DNA of 64,000 nt from Thalassotalea marina (GTDB taxonomy: Bacteria; Pseudomonadota; Gammaproteobacteria; Enterobacterales; Alteromonadaceae). The stretch is taken from positions 126,001-190,000 of the forward strand of contig NZ_BNCK01000006.1 of the NCBI RefSeq assembly GCF_014656435.1, in the 5' to 3' direction. The notes beneath the pieces were generated by a model that made no database searches, was not told the DNA's origin, and saw only the letters and a list, made by a program, of their open reading frames with translations. The number at the start of each line of letters is the position of its first letter. Within the stretch, counting starts at the first letter, position 1. The translations under genes and the position numbers were made by a program. Positions 44,390 to 52,968 of this stretch are shown in pieces.

Positions 44390-44986
44390 ATGACAAATTT
44401 AATAGTAAACAAAATGATTTTAGCTGCTGGTAGTGCCTTAACAATTTTAGGACTGTTGGCTGTAACAACAAATCCAGTTCAAGCTGATATTGCCTATACT
44501 GACAAACATAACCCAAATCATATACAAATTCATCGCGCGTTAAACGACAACGACAAACGTTATGTTGTCAATGGCAAAGTTATTTTGTGGCAAGATTTAA
44601 CACCTGAACAACAAGCTAAAATTTCCGCCATAGAAAAGAAACTTCATGCCACGGAAAGAGCCTTTGATAAGCAAGAAAAGGAATTAACCCTACTAGCCGA
44701 GCAAGTATCTCGCAAAGCACAATTTGTCGATAGCGGTTTAGAAAGCGTCGAACAGGCTCGAGAAGCTTTAAACGAAAATAACATCGACATGAACTCGCTA
44801 CAGCGCATGGCAGATAAGCTAGCAAATTTATCAAAAGTTAATCAAGACCTAATGAAGCAACACGAAGTGGCTGCTCAAGCATTACAACAAAAAATCGATG
44901 CTATGGATATGTCATTTATTGATGATGTTCAAGTGCACGCCAAAGCACTAGAAGAAGTGCTTATTGAAATTGCCAGCCAAATGTAA
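44390..44986 (+). CDS. Exported coiled-coil protein, unknown function
   Basis: A 198-residue protein with a signal peptide (about 1-32, ending VQA) and a long helical coiled-coil region (about 70-190) rich in Glu, Gln, Lys and Leu with heptad spacing. I do not recognise a family. The segment NGKVILWQDLTPEQQAKISAI before the coiled coil resembles the short motif seen next to TonB-type signal peptidases, but this is weak. GTGAGGGGAAC precedes the ATG. Confidence 0.55.
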   Translation: MTNLIVNKMILAAGSALTILGLLAVTTNPVQADIAYTDKHNPNHIQIHRALNDNDKRYVVNGKVILWQDLTPEQQAKISAIEKKLHATERAFDKQEKELTLLAEQVSRKAQFVDSGLESVEQAREALNENNIDMNSLQRMADKLANLSKVNQDLMKQHEVAAQALQQKIDAMDMSFIDDVQVHAKALEEVLIEIASQM

Positions 44987-45120
44987 AAGCAAAGCTAAAA
45001 TCTAATAAATATTTAATGGCGTTAGTATTAACCGTTCTTAATTTCACTTTCTTGTAAGACAGTGAAATTACAAATCAAAGGCTGGTGATTTTTCCATAAC
45101 CAGCCTTCCCCATAGCAACT

Positions 45121-45372
45121 CTACCTATGTTTATATTGCGTTTTACAATAGGCCCTTATCACATTTGGGTCTCTCAATTTTGTATGTTTGGTTGTGCGAC
45201 CAGCAACACGCTTTCGCCACAATTTAAAACTGTTTGTTTTTAATTTAGTACGCATAAAAGCTATAACTTGCGGCTCAGATAAACCATATTGTAATTTAAT
45301 GGCTTCAAATGGAGTTCTATCTTCCCAGGCCATTTCAATAATTCTAGATTCACATTCGTGCGATAACATCAT
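45121..45372 (-). CDS. TIGR03643-family small protein
   Basis: An 83-residue basic protein. The pattern IIEMAWEDRTPFEAIKLQYG-LSEPQVIAFMR and WRKRVAGR-TKH identifies the TIGR03643 (DUF2805) family, small proteins of unknown function in proteobacteria and marine Bacteroidetes. The layout suggests a helix-turn-helix-like DNA-binding fold. It stands alone. Confidence 0.85.
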   Translation of the reverse strand: MMLSHECESRIIEMAWEDRTPFEAIKLQYGLSEPQVIAFMRTKLKTNSFKLWRKRVAGRTTKHTKLRDPNVIRAYCKTQYKHR

Positions 45373-45492
45373 AATTAGCCGTTAATCATTGTTATACCAA
45401 AAATATTAAGACTTTATTTTACGTTGCAGGGCGCGTTAAAGTTCATCTCGAACAAGGTCATTACCCAAGTGACGAAAGTTTTGTTTAGATAG

Positions 45493-45519
45493 AAAAAACC
45501 AGACTCAATCAGTCTGGCT
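45493..45519 (-). terminator. Terminator of the 97-residue protein gene
   Basis: On the minus strand CCAGACT-GATTG-AGTCTGG is followed by six T, just after the stop codon of the neighbouring small gene. Confidence 0.8.
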
Positions 45520-45548
45520 TAATATTTATCGAATTTACCTTCGAATAT

Positions 45549-45842
45549 TTATCTCGGTGGCCACTCAATGTTACAAGCTGGTAACATAACATTTTGGGGT
45601 TCGCTACAATAGTCTTGGTCCCCTGGAACAGAGTCGCAGTCTTCTGATACTATTTTATAATAAGGAGTTGTTTGACCTTCTACTCTATCATTAATCGTTC
45701 CGCATGACGTTATTCTTTGACCGACTTCAACCGACATTGAGGCATCTGCATAATAAGTATAAATATGCCATTGATGTACTGCCGCGAAAGCAGATAGCGC
45801 TACAATCCCACATGTTCCTAACAATATTTTAAATTTCAACAT
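45549..45842 (-). CDS. Small exported Cys-containing protein (DUF6289-like)
   Basis: A 97-residue protein with one N-terminal hydrophobic segment (about 4-22, ending AFAA). The mature part contains five Cys (SCG, EDCD, YCSE, PACN), giving likely disulfides outside the cytoplasm. The YADASMSVEVGQRITSCGT strand resembles DUF6289 proteins. The function is unknown. It has its own terminator. Confidence 0.55.
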   Translation of the reverse strand: MLKFKILLGTCGIVALSAFAAVHQWHIYTYYADASMSVEVGQRITSCGTINDRVEGQTTPYYKIVSEDCDSVPGDQDYCSEPQNVMLPACNIEWPPR

Positions 45843-45966
45843 ATTCCATATTCCTTGTTGCCAATAACTAATTAGTTCAATAATTAAACTACAGAGTTCG
45901 TCGAATTAATACAACCCTTGGAGATAAAGTTTTTCTTCAATATTAATTGTTTCTTAATTAGCCAAG

Positions 45967-45999
45967 AAAAAAGCCAGACTGATTGAGCCTGGCTTTTTA
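45967..45999. terminator. Bidirectional terminator
   Basis: AAAAAAGCCAG pairs with CTGGCTTTTT across an imperfect loop. It lies 21 bases after the ABC permease stop codon and can act on both strands. Confidence 0.6.
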
Positions 46000-46019
46000 G
46001 AATGGTGGATACTTTCTAT

Positions 46020-46919
46020 TTAGTGACTGCGATTAACTCTTAGCCAGTGGGCCGCGAACATAAAGCCTGCACCTAGTAACACACCCAATGCACTTATTTT
46101 ATCTAAGTTTAAATTAATAATAGCCTTACTATAATTTGCCGTGCCCGAATGAAACGCCGCGATATTTGCTGAAGTATCAAAGTAGTTAAACAGCATTTTA
46201 CTAAAGAAAGGGTCCATGACTTTAAAGTGATAAACCATGATACTTTCAACTACCAACACAAGCACTACCGGAAGAACCGCCCATAAAAATGGCGCCTTTT
46301 TCGCGTACATTGAGGCTAACATAAACCAAGCGTAAACAGGGAATAACCAGACAGCAAATAACACTAACGATACCCAAAATGACAGTATATTGCTGATCCA
46401 ACCTCCTGAGAAAAAGGCGCTCCACAAATTTATTTCTTGCCCTGTAGTTAATGTTACTCCGCCCATGGCAGCAAACAACATATAGATAATGGCAATTATG
46501 GTTGCAGCCAACAAAAAAGCCCCTGGTAAAATGATGGCACCAACAAGCATTTTCACGCCAATACTTTGTGCATCTGAAACAGGCAACGAGCGCCAAAACA
46601 ATACCGAGTTATCTCTGCGCTCATCAAATAAACACGCGGTGAAGTAATAAAGCTGAACAGCAAAAGCAACAACTAAAAATGGCGCAAATAAAATGGCGAT
46701 AAAGCCAAATGATAACTTTGTAAACAGCTCATTAATTTGCTCTTCGGGTATATTGTCAAAGGAGCCTGTATGTTGAAAAACCATAGGTTCGCTCAAGGCA
46801 TAACTAATGATAGGTGCCAATATCAAAATGGCAGCTATAACAACAGGTACATATAAAAATATCTTTTTATATTCCCATATTTCCTTTTGAATATTGGCTT
46901 TGATCATTGAAATATTCAT
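46020..46919 (-). CDS. ABC transporter permease (ABC-2 type)
   Basis: A 299-residue inner-membrane protein with about six hydrophobic helices, including one near residues 24-42 and others between 70 and 290. The cytoplasmic loop FDERRDNSVLFWRSLPVSDAQ is typical of ABC-2 permeases. It overlaps the ATPase gene by one base. With its ATPase and GntR regulator it belongs to the bacitracin/antibiotic-response type of exporter; the cargo is unknown. Confidence 0.85.
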   Translation of the reverse strand: MNISMIKANIQKEIWEYKKIFLYVPVVIAAILILAPIISYALSEPMVFQHTGSFDNIPEEQINELFTKLSFGFIAILFAPFLVVAFAVQLYYFTACLFDERRDNSVLFWRSLPVSDAQSIGVKMLVGAIILPGAFLLAATIIAIIYMLFAAMGGVTLTTGQEINLWSAFFSGGWISNILSFWVSLVLFAVWLFPVYAWFMLASMYAKKAPFLWAVLPVVLVLVVESIMVYHFKVMDPFFSKMLFNYFDTSANIAAFHSGTANYSKAIINLNLDKISALGVLLGAGFMFAAHWLRVNRSH

Positions 46920-47776
46920 TAATAAACCTCCTTGGCCATCACACCAACAAAGATGTCAGCCAAACTTGGCGTTGACACTTTACCGACCCCGGATAATGCT
47001 GAAGAATCGGCATTATCAAATAACATGGTGGTTATACCCATTAATCTGTTTGAAGTGAGAGGTTTAAGCGAACTAGCTTGTGACTCATTTTCAGGTGAAA
47101 CCGCAACTAACTTAAACCTTTCTTTGATGTGCTCTGTGCTTTCTGCAAGCACAATTTTGCCGTCTTGAATAAAGGCGACGTCGGTTAAAATGTGCTCTAT
47201 TTCTTCAATTTGATGAGTCGTGATTAATATACACTTCTCTTCAGTGTAAAACTCTTCCAGTAAGTGACTATAAAACTGACGTCTTGTTAATAGATCTAAA
47301 CCCAACGTAGGCTCGTCTAGAACTAACACTTGCGCATCAATTGCTAAAATTAATGCTAAATGTAGTTGCACCACCATACCTTTAGATAACTGCCCGACTT
47401 TACTAGTTAAGCCAATATTGGTTTTTGCTAAAAATGATTCAGCTTTTTCGCGGCTAAATTTAGGATGTATAGATTCCATGTAACTGAGTAACTGGTTTGC
47501 AGTTATCCACTTTGGTAAAACGGCAACATCTGCGATATAGGCTACTTGTTCTAACATGGCTGTGCGTTGCGACTTTGGTTCAAACCCCAATACGTCAATT
47601 TCACCGTCGTAGTCAGTTAAGCCAAGTAAACTTTGTAAACACGTTGTTTTACCCGCGCCATTTGGGCCTACTAAACCCACAATTTGTCCTGCGCTTATTG
47701 TTAAATCAACCTGATCAACAACAGCTTTTTTACCATACTGTTTAGACACCTTTTTAAGTGAAACTAAATTTTCCAT
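46919..47776 (-). CDS. ABC transporter ATP-binding protein
   Basis: A 285-residue ATPase. Walker A GPNGAGKTT (37-45), signature LSKGM (an LSGGQ variant), Walker B VLVLDEPTLGLD and the switch His in TTHQIEE are all present. It drives the adjacent ABC-2 permease. Start and stop overlap those of its neighbours, so the three genes are tightly coupled. Confidence 0.92.
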   Translation of the reverse strand: MENLVSLKKVSKQYGKKAVVDQVDLTISAGQIVGLVGPNGAGKTTCLQSLLGLTDYDGEIDVLGFEPKSQRTAMLEQVAYIADVAVLPKWITANQLLSYMESIHPKFSREKAESFLAKTNIGLTSKVGQLSKGMVVQLHLALILAIDAQVLVLDEPTLGLDLLTRRQFYSHLLEEFYTEEKCILITTHQIEEIEHILTDVAFIQDGKIVLAESTEHIKERFKLVAVSPENESQASSLKPLTSNRLMGITTMLFDNADSSALSGVGKVSTPSLADIFVGVMAKEVY

Positions 47777-48135
47777 TAAGCTTCTCCTTTGGTTGATAAC
47801 AATTGTTCAGCAGACAATTTAAGACGATTGATTTGCGCTAACACTTGAGGCCATTGCTCGGTTAAAAAGATATCTCGCTCACGCACTAACATCAGCTCTT
47901 GCACACCTTCTTTGACAAACAAACCTTTGCCACGCTGTTTTTCAACTAAGTTTTCATCCTGCAACATTTGATACGCCTTTGAAATTGTTAATGGGTTTAG
48001 CTGATATTGCGCTGCCACTTTACGAACAGAAGGCAATGCTTCTCCCTCTTTAATATGCCCATCGATAATCCTCAATACCACCTGCTGATATAATTGCAGG
48101 TATATCGGCTTATCGTCTTGCCAGTGTATTGTCAT
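47776..48135 (-). CDS. GntR-family regulator, YtrA subfamily
   Basis: A 119-residue repressor. The winged helix-turn-helix (about 10-75, with LPSVRKVAAQYQLNPLTISK) is followed by only about 40 residues, the short C-terminal part typical of YtrA-type regulators that control linked ABC transporters. It heads the operon and probably represses it until a ligand or envelope stress appears. Confidence 0.9.
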   Translation of the reverse strand: MTIHWQDDKPIYLQLYQQVVLRIIDGHIKEGEALPSVRKVAAQYQLNPLTISKAYQMLQDENLVEKQRGKGLFVKEGVQELMLVRERDIFLTEQWPQVLAQINRLKLSAEQLLSTKGEA

Positions 48136-48164
48136 ATCCTTCTTCCATCATAAACAACCTAACA

Positions 48165-48184
48165 GTGTTATACATCACCAACAC
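48165..48184. promoter_or_regulatory. Possible YtrA-type operator
   Basis: GTGTT-N10-AACAC inverted repeat 30 bases upstream of the GntR-family start codon, in the expected promoter place. The site is short, so the call is tentative. Confidence 0.35.
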
Positions 48185-48254
48185 ACCAAAACACAAGTAA
48201 CTCAAAACACAAAAAATAGTTCTTATTGACGATTTAGCTAAAAAATAAAGTAAA

Positions 48255-48277
48255 AGCCCTTAATGGATAAGGGCTTG
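48255..48277 (-). terminator. Terminator of the PAP2-glycosyltransferase operon
   Basis: On the minus strand AAGCCCTTA-TCCAT-TAAGGGCTT is followed by a T-rich stretch. It lies just past the glycosyltransferase stop codon. Confidence 0.65.
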
Positions 48278-48335
48278 AATAGGGTTTTCGAAAATGTAAA
48301 AAAATATGAATGATTTTTAAGCAGTGAATAACAAA

Positions 48336-49355
48336 CTAACTAGAACGCCACAGCTTTTGTGAGAATTCACCTGCACTGGCTTTGGGCTCATTAACTAACC
48401 AATTAACAATTTCTTTAGCAACATCTGGTGTTTTTCGTCTTGGCTGAGTCGGTAAATGTTTTAGCCAATGTTCAATCCTGTTTGGTTCAATGTCGCTCAT
48501 GATTTCGCCAAGCCCAAGTTGTTTAAGCGCTAAAGCATTAGACTCCTGCTCCATTTGCCCACTGATAGGTTTGGTTAATATTGGGATGCCCAAGTGGATA
48601 CATTCGCTGTTTAGTTCAAAACCGCTATTACAAATCACACCACTGGCGCGCTTTAAATCCGCTTTAAAGCCTTCATAACAAGTTTTACGTAAGTCCACAT
48701 TGCCAAGCTGACTATTGTCTAGCTCCTGTGAATACTGAACAAAATGAAATTCTGGGAATTCGTTTAATACTTCAGTGACATAGTGCTGATCTTCAAACGG
48801 CAAGTAGACTAAAATCGGTCCATTGTTTTCCGTTTTTTCTAATTCAACATCGATGATTGGCGGTAAAACGTTTTCGTCAAACTTTGACCAATGTAAACCA
48901 AACGACTGCTCAGCAGGAGCAAAGTGTTGCATAATTTTGCGCGCTATATACGTTTCGCCAGCTACTGGGGTATTGGGGCCAAATGCGTATTGATGGCCAA
49001 TTGCTAAAGATTTAACCCCTTGGCGCTTGGCAGCCCATGCTGTGATGGGTTCAAAATCTGTAATCACCAAATCATATTCACTGACATCAAGCGAATAAAT
49101 ATCACGAATAAAACCAAAAACATTGTTAGTAAACAGTGTTTTAACATAGTTCATTTGCCCAGCAGACGTTGAAAATGTCAAACCTCGGCGATACAGGTAA
49201 TCACCAAATATTTCCATATCAAACAACTTTTCTTGCTCTCTACCTGAGAATAAATACGTCACATCCACCTTGTGTTGTTTAAGGTATTTTGCCATCACCC
49301 TAGAGCGAGAAATGTGGCCATTTCCCGTTGCTTGAATACCATAAAGTATTTTCAT
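48336..49355 (-). CDS. Glycosyltransferase, MJ1255/VC2487 family
   Basis: A 339-residue GT-B-type glycosyltransferase. The N-terminal MKILYGIQATGNGHISRSR with the Gly-rich loop, and the C-terminal nucleotide-sugar region GVICNSGFELNSECIHLGIP-ILTKPI, are conserved in this family. The donor and acceptor are unknown. ATG 49355 overlaps the PAP2 stop codon as ATGA, showing translational coupling; the frame is open to 49466 but that part lies within the PAP2 gene. Confidence 0.87.
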   Translation of the reverse strand: MKILYGIQATGNGHISRSRVMAKYLKQHKVDVTYLFSGREQEKLFDMEIFGDYLYRRGLTFSTSAGQMNYVKTLFTNNVFGFIRDIYSLDVSEYDLVITDFEPITAWAAKRQGVKSLAIGHQYAFGPNTPVAGETYIARKIMQHFAPAEQSFGLHWSKFDENVLPPIIDVELEKTENNGPILVYLPFEDQHYVTEVLNEFPEFHFVQYSQELDNSQLGNVDLRKTCYEGFKADLKRASGVICNSGFELNSECIHLGIPILTKPISGQMEQESNALALKQLGLGEIMSDIEPNRIEHWLKHLPTQPRRKTPDVAKEIVNWLVNEPKASAGEFSQKLWRSS

Positions 49356-49870
49356 AAAGTCACTACACCATAGGCAATTGAAGTACCTAACAAGGCACCT
49401 GCAATTGTGTCTGAAGGAAAATGCACCCCTAATATCACGCGTGACGCGGCCACTAGGCATGCCCAAATATAAAGTGGAAATGCAGCTACCCCAATCGACA
49501 TGGCGGCCAATCCAGCCAATAAAAACGCTGCCATGGTATGTCCAGATGGAAAGCTAAATTGATCAGATGCTCTAATAATACTCGTGAAGTCGGGCACAAC
49601 CTCAGGTGGCCTTCTGCGCTTGAGCACATTTTTTAATACATAATAAATCGGCCGCTCAATGGCAAATGCTAACAGCGCCAGCATAAAAAATGCTTTACCT
49701 GTTATGGGACTAAACAACCAGTACATTGCAGGAAAAATAAATTGCATGTAACCGTCACCCGTTTTAGATAAGGCTCTAACGGCTAAGATAAATTGCGGAT
49801 AGTATCTCGACTTCCTGCACCAAAGCAAAAGCCTGAGATCCGCTCGATAGATGTTGTCTAGCATCGCCAT
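49352..49870 (-). CDS. PAP2-family membrane phosphatase
   Basis: An integral-membrane phosphatase with the three PAP2 motifs: KRRRPPE, FPSGHTMAA, and SRVILGVHFPSDT. About five to six hydrophobic helices. It removes phosphate from lipid phosphates such as undecaprenyl pyrophosphate or phosphatidic acid. ATG 49870 is preferred; the frame is open to a TTG at 49954. It is coupled to the glycosyltransferase, so the pair may modify a lipid-linked sugar. Confidence 0.88.
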   Translation of the reverse strand: MAMLDNIYRADLRLLLWCRKSRYYPQFILAVRALSKTGDGYMQFIFPAMYWLFSPITGKAFFMLALLAFAIERPIYYVLKNVLKRRRPPEVVPDFTSIIRASDQFSFPSGHTMAAFLLAGLAAMSIGVAAFPLYIWACLVAASRVILGVHFPSDTIAGALLGTSIAYGVVTL

Positions 49871-49920
49871 AAGTACAAAAAGTAGCCCCTTTATATGACA
49901 ATGACATGACACAATCTTTG

Positions 49921-49966
49921 AAGTTAAATGACAAAATTTAGACAAAATTGACAAGTTTTGTCACAT
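49921..49966. promoter_or_regulatory. TGACAAAATT-type repeats in a divergent promoter
   Basis: ACAAAATT occurs twice in direct orientation (49932 and 49943) and is followed by TTGACAAG and TTTTGTCAC. TTGACA at 49949 can be a -35 element for the CPBP gene. Similar TTTGTCACA sequence recurs after the CPBP gene at about 50659, before dapE. Confidence 0.4.
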
Positions 49967-50008
49967 AACAATTGCCATGAACTACACTTGAGTGATTGGG
50001 AGGGGCTT

Positions 50009-50641
50009 ATGTGGTTACGCTGGTGTGAGTTTTTCGGTATTTTTTGGTTGTTGCCAATGGCTCTGTTTATTTTTCGTGAGCACCTTGGAGCTTTTGCTGT
50101 TCCTATTATTGTCGTGATCGCCCTGTGTTGTGCTCAGCTGTTATATCGGCGAGGAATTTTACAAAAGCACTGGCAGCGCATGAAAAAAATGCAACTAGCT
50201 GATCTCAACCCCCTAGTTAAAACCTTTGCTGCAACCTCTTCAGTATTATTGTTATTAACGATATTGTTTTTACCTGATAAGCTCCTGACGCTGCCCTTTG
50301 AACACACTAATAAGTGGCTGCTGCTGTTATTGCTTTACCCCATTTTATCGGTCATTCCACAAGAAATTGTCTTTCGTACTTTTTTCTTTCATCGTTATAA
50401 AAAAATTATTCAAAAGAAAAAACACCGAGCCTTACTAGGGAGCGTTAGTTTTGGCATTGCACATCTAATTTACGGTAATTGGGTTGCGGTATTACTGTCA
50501 TTTATTGGCAGTTTATTGTTCAGTTTTCGCTTTATCGAATCTAAATCAACCGCTGTCGTTGTTATTGAACATAGTGCACTTGGCCTGTTTGTTTTTACTA
50601 TTGGTTTAGGACAATATTTTGTCGCGCACCACTTAATTTAA
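50009..50641 (+). CDS. CPBP-family intramembrane protease homologue
   Basis: A 210-residue membrane protein of the CAAX-protease/bacteriocin-processing family. About six helices. The catalytic regions are seen as PQEIVFRTFFFHRY and FGIAHLIYGN. In most members the first motif is EExxxR; here Gln replaces the first Glu, so proteolytic activity is uncertain. ATG 50009 has GGGAGGGG upstream; the frame is open to a TTG at 49958. It is divergent from the PAP2 gene. Confidence 0.8.
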   Translation: MWLRWCEFFGIFWLLPMALFIFREHLGAFAVPIIVVIALCCAQLLYRRGILQKHWQRMKKMQLADLNPLVKTFAATSSVLLLLTILFLPDKLLTLPFEHTNKWLLLLLLYPILSVIPQEIVFRTFFFHRYKKIIQKKKHRALLGSVSFGIAHLIYGNWVAVLLSFIGSLLFSFRFIESKSTAVVVIEHSALGLFVFTIGLGQYFVAHHLI

Positions 50642-50736
50642 ACAAAAAGTGTCGCGAATTTGTCACACTAGTTTCATCTGTCATTCATATTGTGTTCGCA
50701 AACTAATCAGTAATATTCATGGCCAACTAAACATCA

Positions 50737-51948
50737 ATGATAAATAGCCTTGCTTATTCACCAATAACACGAACACCTACCAGTGAAGATTTTAGCCAGA
50801 CTCTTTTATATCGCCATTTACATACACTATTAAGTAAACCATCAATAACGCCCAATGATGCTGGTTGTCAGCAATACTTAGCTGAGCAGCTTGTAGGTTT
50901 AGGTTTTAGCTGCCATCAATTTACCGTAAATGGTGTAAGTAATTTAGTTGCAAAAATTGGTCATGGTGACAAACGTATCGCCTTTGCCGGCCACACAGAT
51001 GTTGTACCGCCAGGCGACTTAGCACGCTGGAAACACCAAGCATTCACGCCAACGATTGATCAGGGAAAAATTTATGCTCGAGGTATAGCCGACATGAAAG
51101 GTGGTATTGCCACCATGTTGCATGCCTTTTCACGAGTAAAGGAAACTCTAGATTTAGTCAACAATCAGTTTTTCTTTTTGATCACCAGTGATGAAGAAGG
51201 TGAAGCAGACTTTGGCACCAAAGAAATTGTCGCCTATCTGCAACAACAGCAATTGATGCCACACCTGTGTATCGTCGGTGAGCCAACGGCTTCTGAAGTA
51301 ACCGGCGATGTCATCAAGGTTGGTCGCAGGGGTGCAATTTCAGGGGATATCGTTATTCAGGGCAAGCAAGGCCATGTTGCTTATCCTCATGTCGCTAAAA
51401 ACGCCGCTCACGGTGCAGCAAAGCTCGCCTATTTACTCAGTGAATTAGCTTGGGATGAAGGTAGTGTCGATTTCCCAGGTTCAAGTTTACAAGTAACGTC
51501 TATTGATACCGGACCTTGGACAGATAATATAATTCCGGGTAGTGCAAAAGTCAGTTTTAACGTCAGGTACAGCCATAAATACCATCAAGAAACAGTAGAG
51601 CAGCGCATCAAACAAATCGTTGATGAAATGATCAATGATGAGCTGACCCTCTCTTTAACTTGGCAGCGCCCCTGCATTCCTTATTTTACTGAAAAACCGA
51701 ACAATAACAGTATCTCGTTGATTACCGCAGCAGAACAGGCGATATATCAGGTTTGTCATCGCTTCCCTCGCCTTTCAACGTCTGGCGGCACCTCAGATGG
51801 TCGATTTTTAGCTCAATCAGGCTGCCAAGTTATTGAGCTAGGTGTTCCTAATAAAACAATCCATCAAGTTAATGAATCTGTAGAAATTGAAGATATCTTA
51901 GTGTTAGATAATATCTATCAACAGCTGCTATTAAACTTAATGGCGTAA
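50737..51948 (+). CDS. dapE: Succinyl-diaminopimelate desuccinylase DapE
   Basis: A zinc metallohydrolase in lysine and meso-diaminopimelate synthesis. The metal and catalytic motifs AFAGHTDVVPPGD, ADMKGG, ITSDEEGEAD and GEPTASEV are as in E. coli DapE, and the C-terminal TSGGTSDGRF and TIHQVNE are kept. The protein is 403 residues, about 25 longer than usual at the N-terminus. No other Met lies early enough to shorten it. It ends at a strong terminator. Confidence 0.93.
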   Translation: MINSLAYSPITRTPTSEDFSQTLLYRHLHTLLSKPSITPNDAGCQQYLAEQLVGLGFSCHQFTVNGVSNLVAKIGHGDKRIAFAGHTDVVPPGDLARWKHQAFTPTIDQGKIYARGIADMKGGIATMLHAFSRVKETLDLVNNQFFFLITSDEEGEADFGTKEIVAYLQQQQLMPHLCIVGEPTASEVTGDVIKVGRRGAISGDIVIQGKQGHVAYPHVAKNAAHGAAKLAYLLSELAWDEGSVDFPGSSLQVTSIDTGPWTDNIIPGSAKVSFNVRYSHKYHQETVEQRIKQIVDEMINDELTLSLTWQRPCIPYFTEKPNNNSISLITAAEQAIYQVCHRFPRLSTSGGTSDGRFLAQSGCQVIELGVPNKTIHQVNESVEIEDILVLDNIYQQLLLNLMA

Positions 51949-51953
51949 CAAAA

Positions 51954-51984
51954 AACAAAACCAGACATAAGGTCTGGTTTTGTT
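51954..51984 (+). terminator. Terminator of dapE
   Basis: AACAAAACCAGAC-ATAAG-GTCTGGTTTTGTT, a 13-bp stem ending in T. Confidence 0.88.
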
Positions 51985-52017
51985 ACACGGCTGATTGTTT
52001 ATATCTTGAACACCATA

Positions 52018-52902
52018 TTAGAAGTAAATTTTATTTGTTGTGTAGTCAACGACCAATTTGTTGTTCGTGAAGTTTGACAAACCCATCAATAACACAGGTT
52101 TATCTTTGTAACCTAGTGCATGAAATACCGGTAAATCTGAGGCAACATTTTTCACGCTCGTTAATAGGTTTTCTCCAACATGAAAGCTGACATTGCCTAA
52201 CTTTTGCTTAGTAACACCGTGGTTATTTAAACCTTTTAGCTCTTTTTTCTCTAGTTGCTCGGTATCCACTTTTGCCAACAACGCCGGATTTAATATATTA
52301 ACCGGAGAGCCCGTATCTAAAATCGCCTCAATGATTTCACCTGAAAAGCGAGTATTTAGTTTAATCATGCCATCTTCAAGCCAAAACTCGCTAACCTTCA
52401 ATTCGCTGACCAGCTCATTAGGGCAACCATTTTTAGCAAAAGTTACTTGTTTATTTTTAAAATCAAATACAGTGCAGTAGTTTTCTAAAAAGCCTTTGCC
52501 GATAATGCCTGGAATTCTTCCATCGGGTAAAGCAAGGGATGACATATCCTGCACCACATACCCTAAGTCGCTAACTTGAGCCTCTGCAATTTGAGTATTA
52601 TTTAATTCAGCTTTAGTTAAAGTTACCTTGCCAACTGCTCCCTGGGTTTCTTCTGTAAATAGTTTATCTTTTGCAATGTTTAACTCGTTAAACCAAGATT
52701 TAGGAATAACTCCAGCCGTCGCTGCAGTATCTAGTATCATAGCTTGCTCAACGCGGTCATTGATTTGTGCTGATACATAAACGTGACCATACTTATTCAA
52801 TTGCATCGGTACTGTGGTTACGTTATGTGTAGGGTCTGCCAATACGTTAGTTGAAACCATTGAGATAAAAGCTGCTGATAATGTTGATAATCTTGTTTTC
52901 AT
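52018..52902 (-). CDS. Exported aspartyl protease with two active-site motifs
   Basis: A 294-residue protein with signal peptide (about 1-22, ending VLA). It is a retropepsin-like aspartyl protease duplicated in one chain: motif one MILDTAATAGVIP and motif two AILDTGSPVNIL, each followed by the hydrophobic-hydrophobic-Gly element (PGIIGKG, VLLMGLS). Two DT(G/A) sites allow an intramolecular dimer as in pepsin. The first has DTA instead of DTG. It acts in the periplasm. The substrate is unknown. It is alone on this strand beside the two-component pair. Confidence 0.82.
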   Translation of the reverse strand: MKTRLSTLSAAFISMVSTNVLADPTHNVTTVPMQLNKYGHVYVSAQINDRVEQAMILDTAATAGVIPKSWFNELNIAKDKLFTEETQGAVGKVTLTKAELNNTQIAEAQVSDLGYVVQDMSSLALPDGRIPGIIGKGFLENYCTVFDFKNKQVTFAKNGCPNELVSELKVSEFWLEDGMIKLNTRFSGEIIEAILDTGSPVNILNPALLAKVDTEQLEKKELKGLNNHGVTKQKLGNVSFHVGENLLTSVKNVASDLPVFHALGYKDKPVLLMGLSNFTNNKLVVDYTTNKIYF

Positions 52903-52968
52903 AAGTCACTCACCTGTTTTAATTCTTGTTGATGGTGAGAACTTTACAAAGCAATTGTTAAGCAATTA

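Noticed and set aside
48336-49466. Longer glycosyltransferase with a 37-residue N-terminal extension
   Set aside because: The extension lies within the PAP2 gene in another frame and lacks sense; ATG 49355 gives the typical family start and an ATGA overlap.
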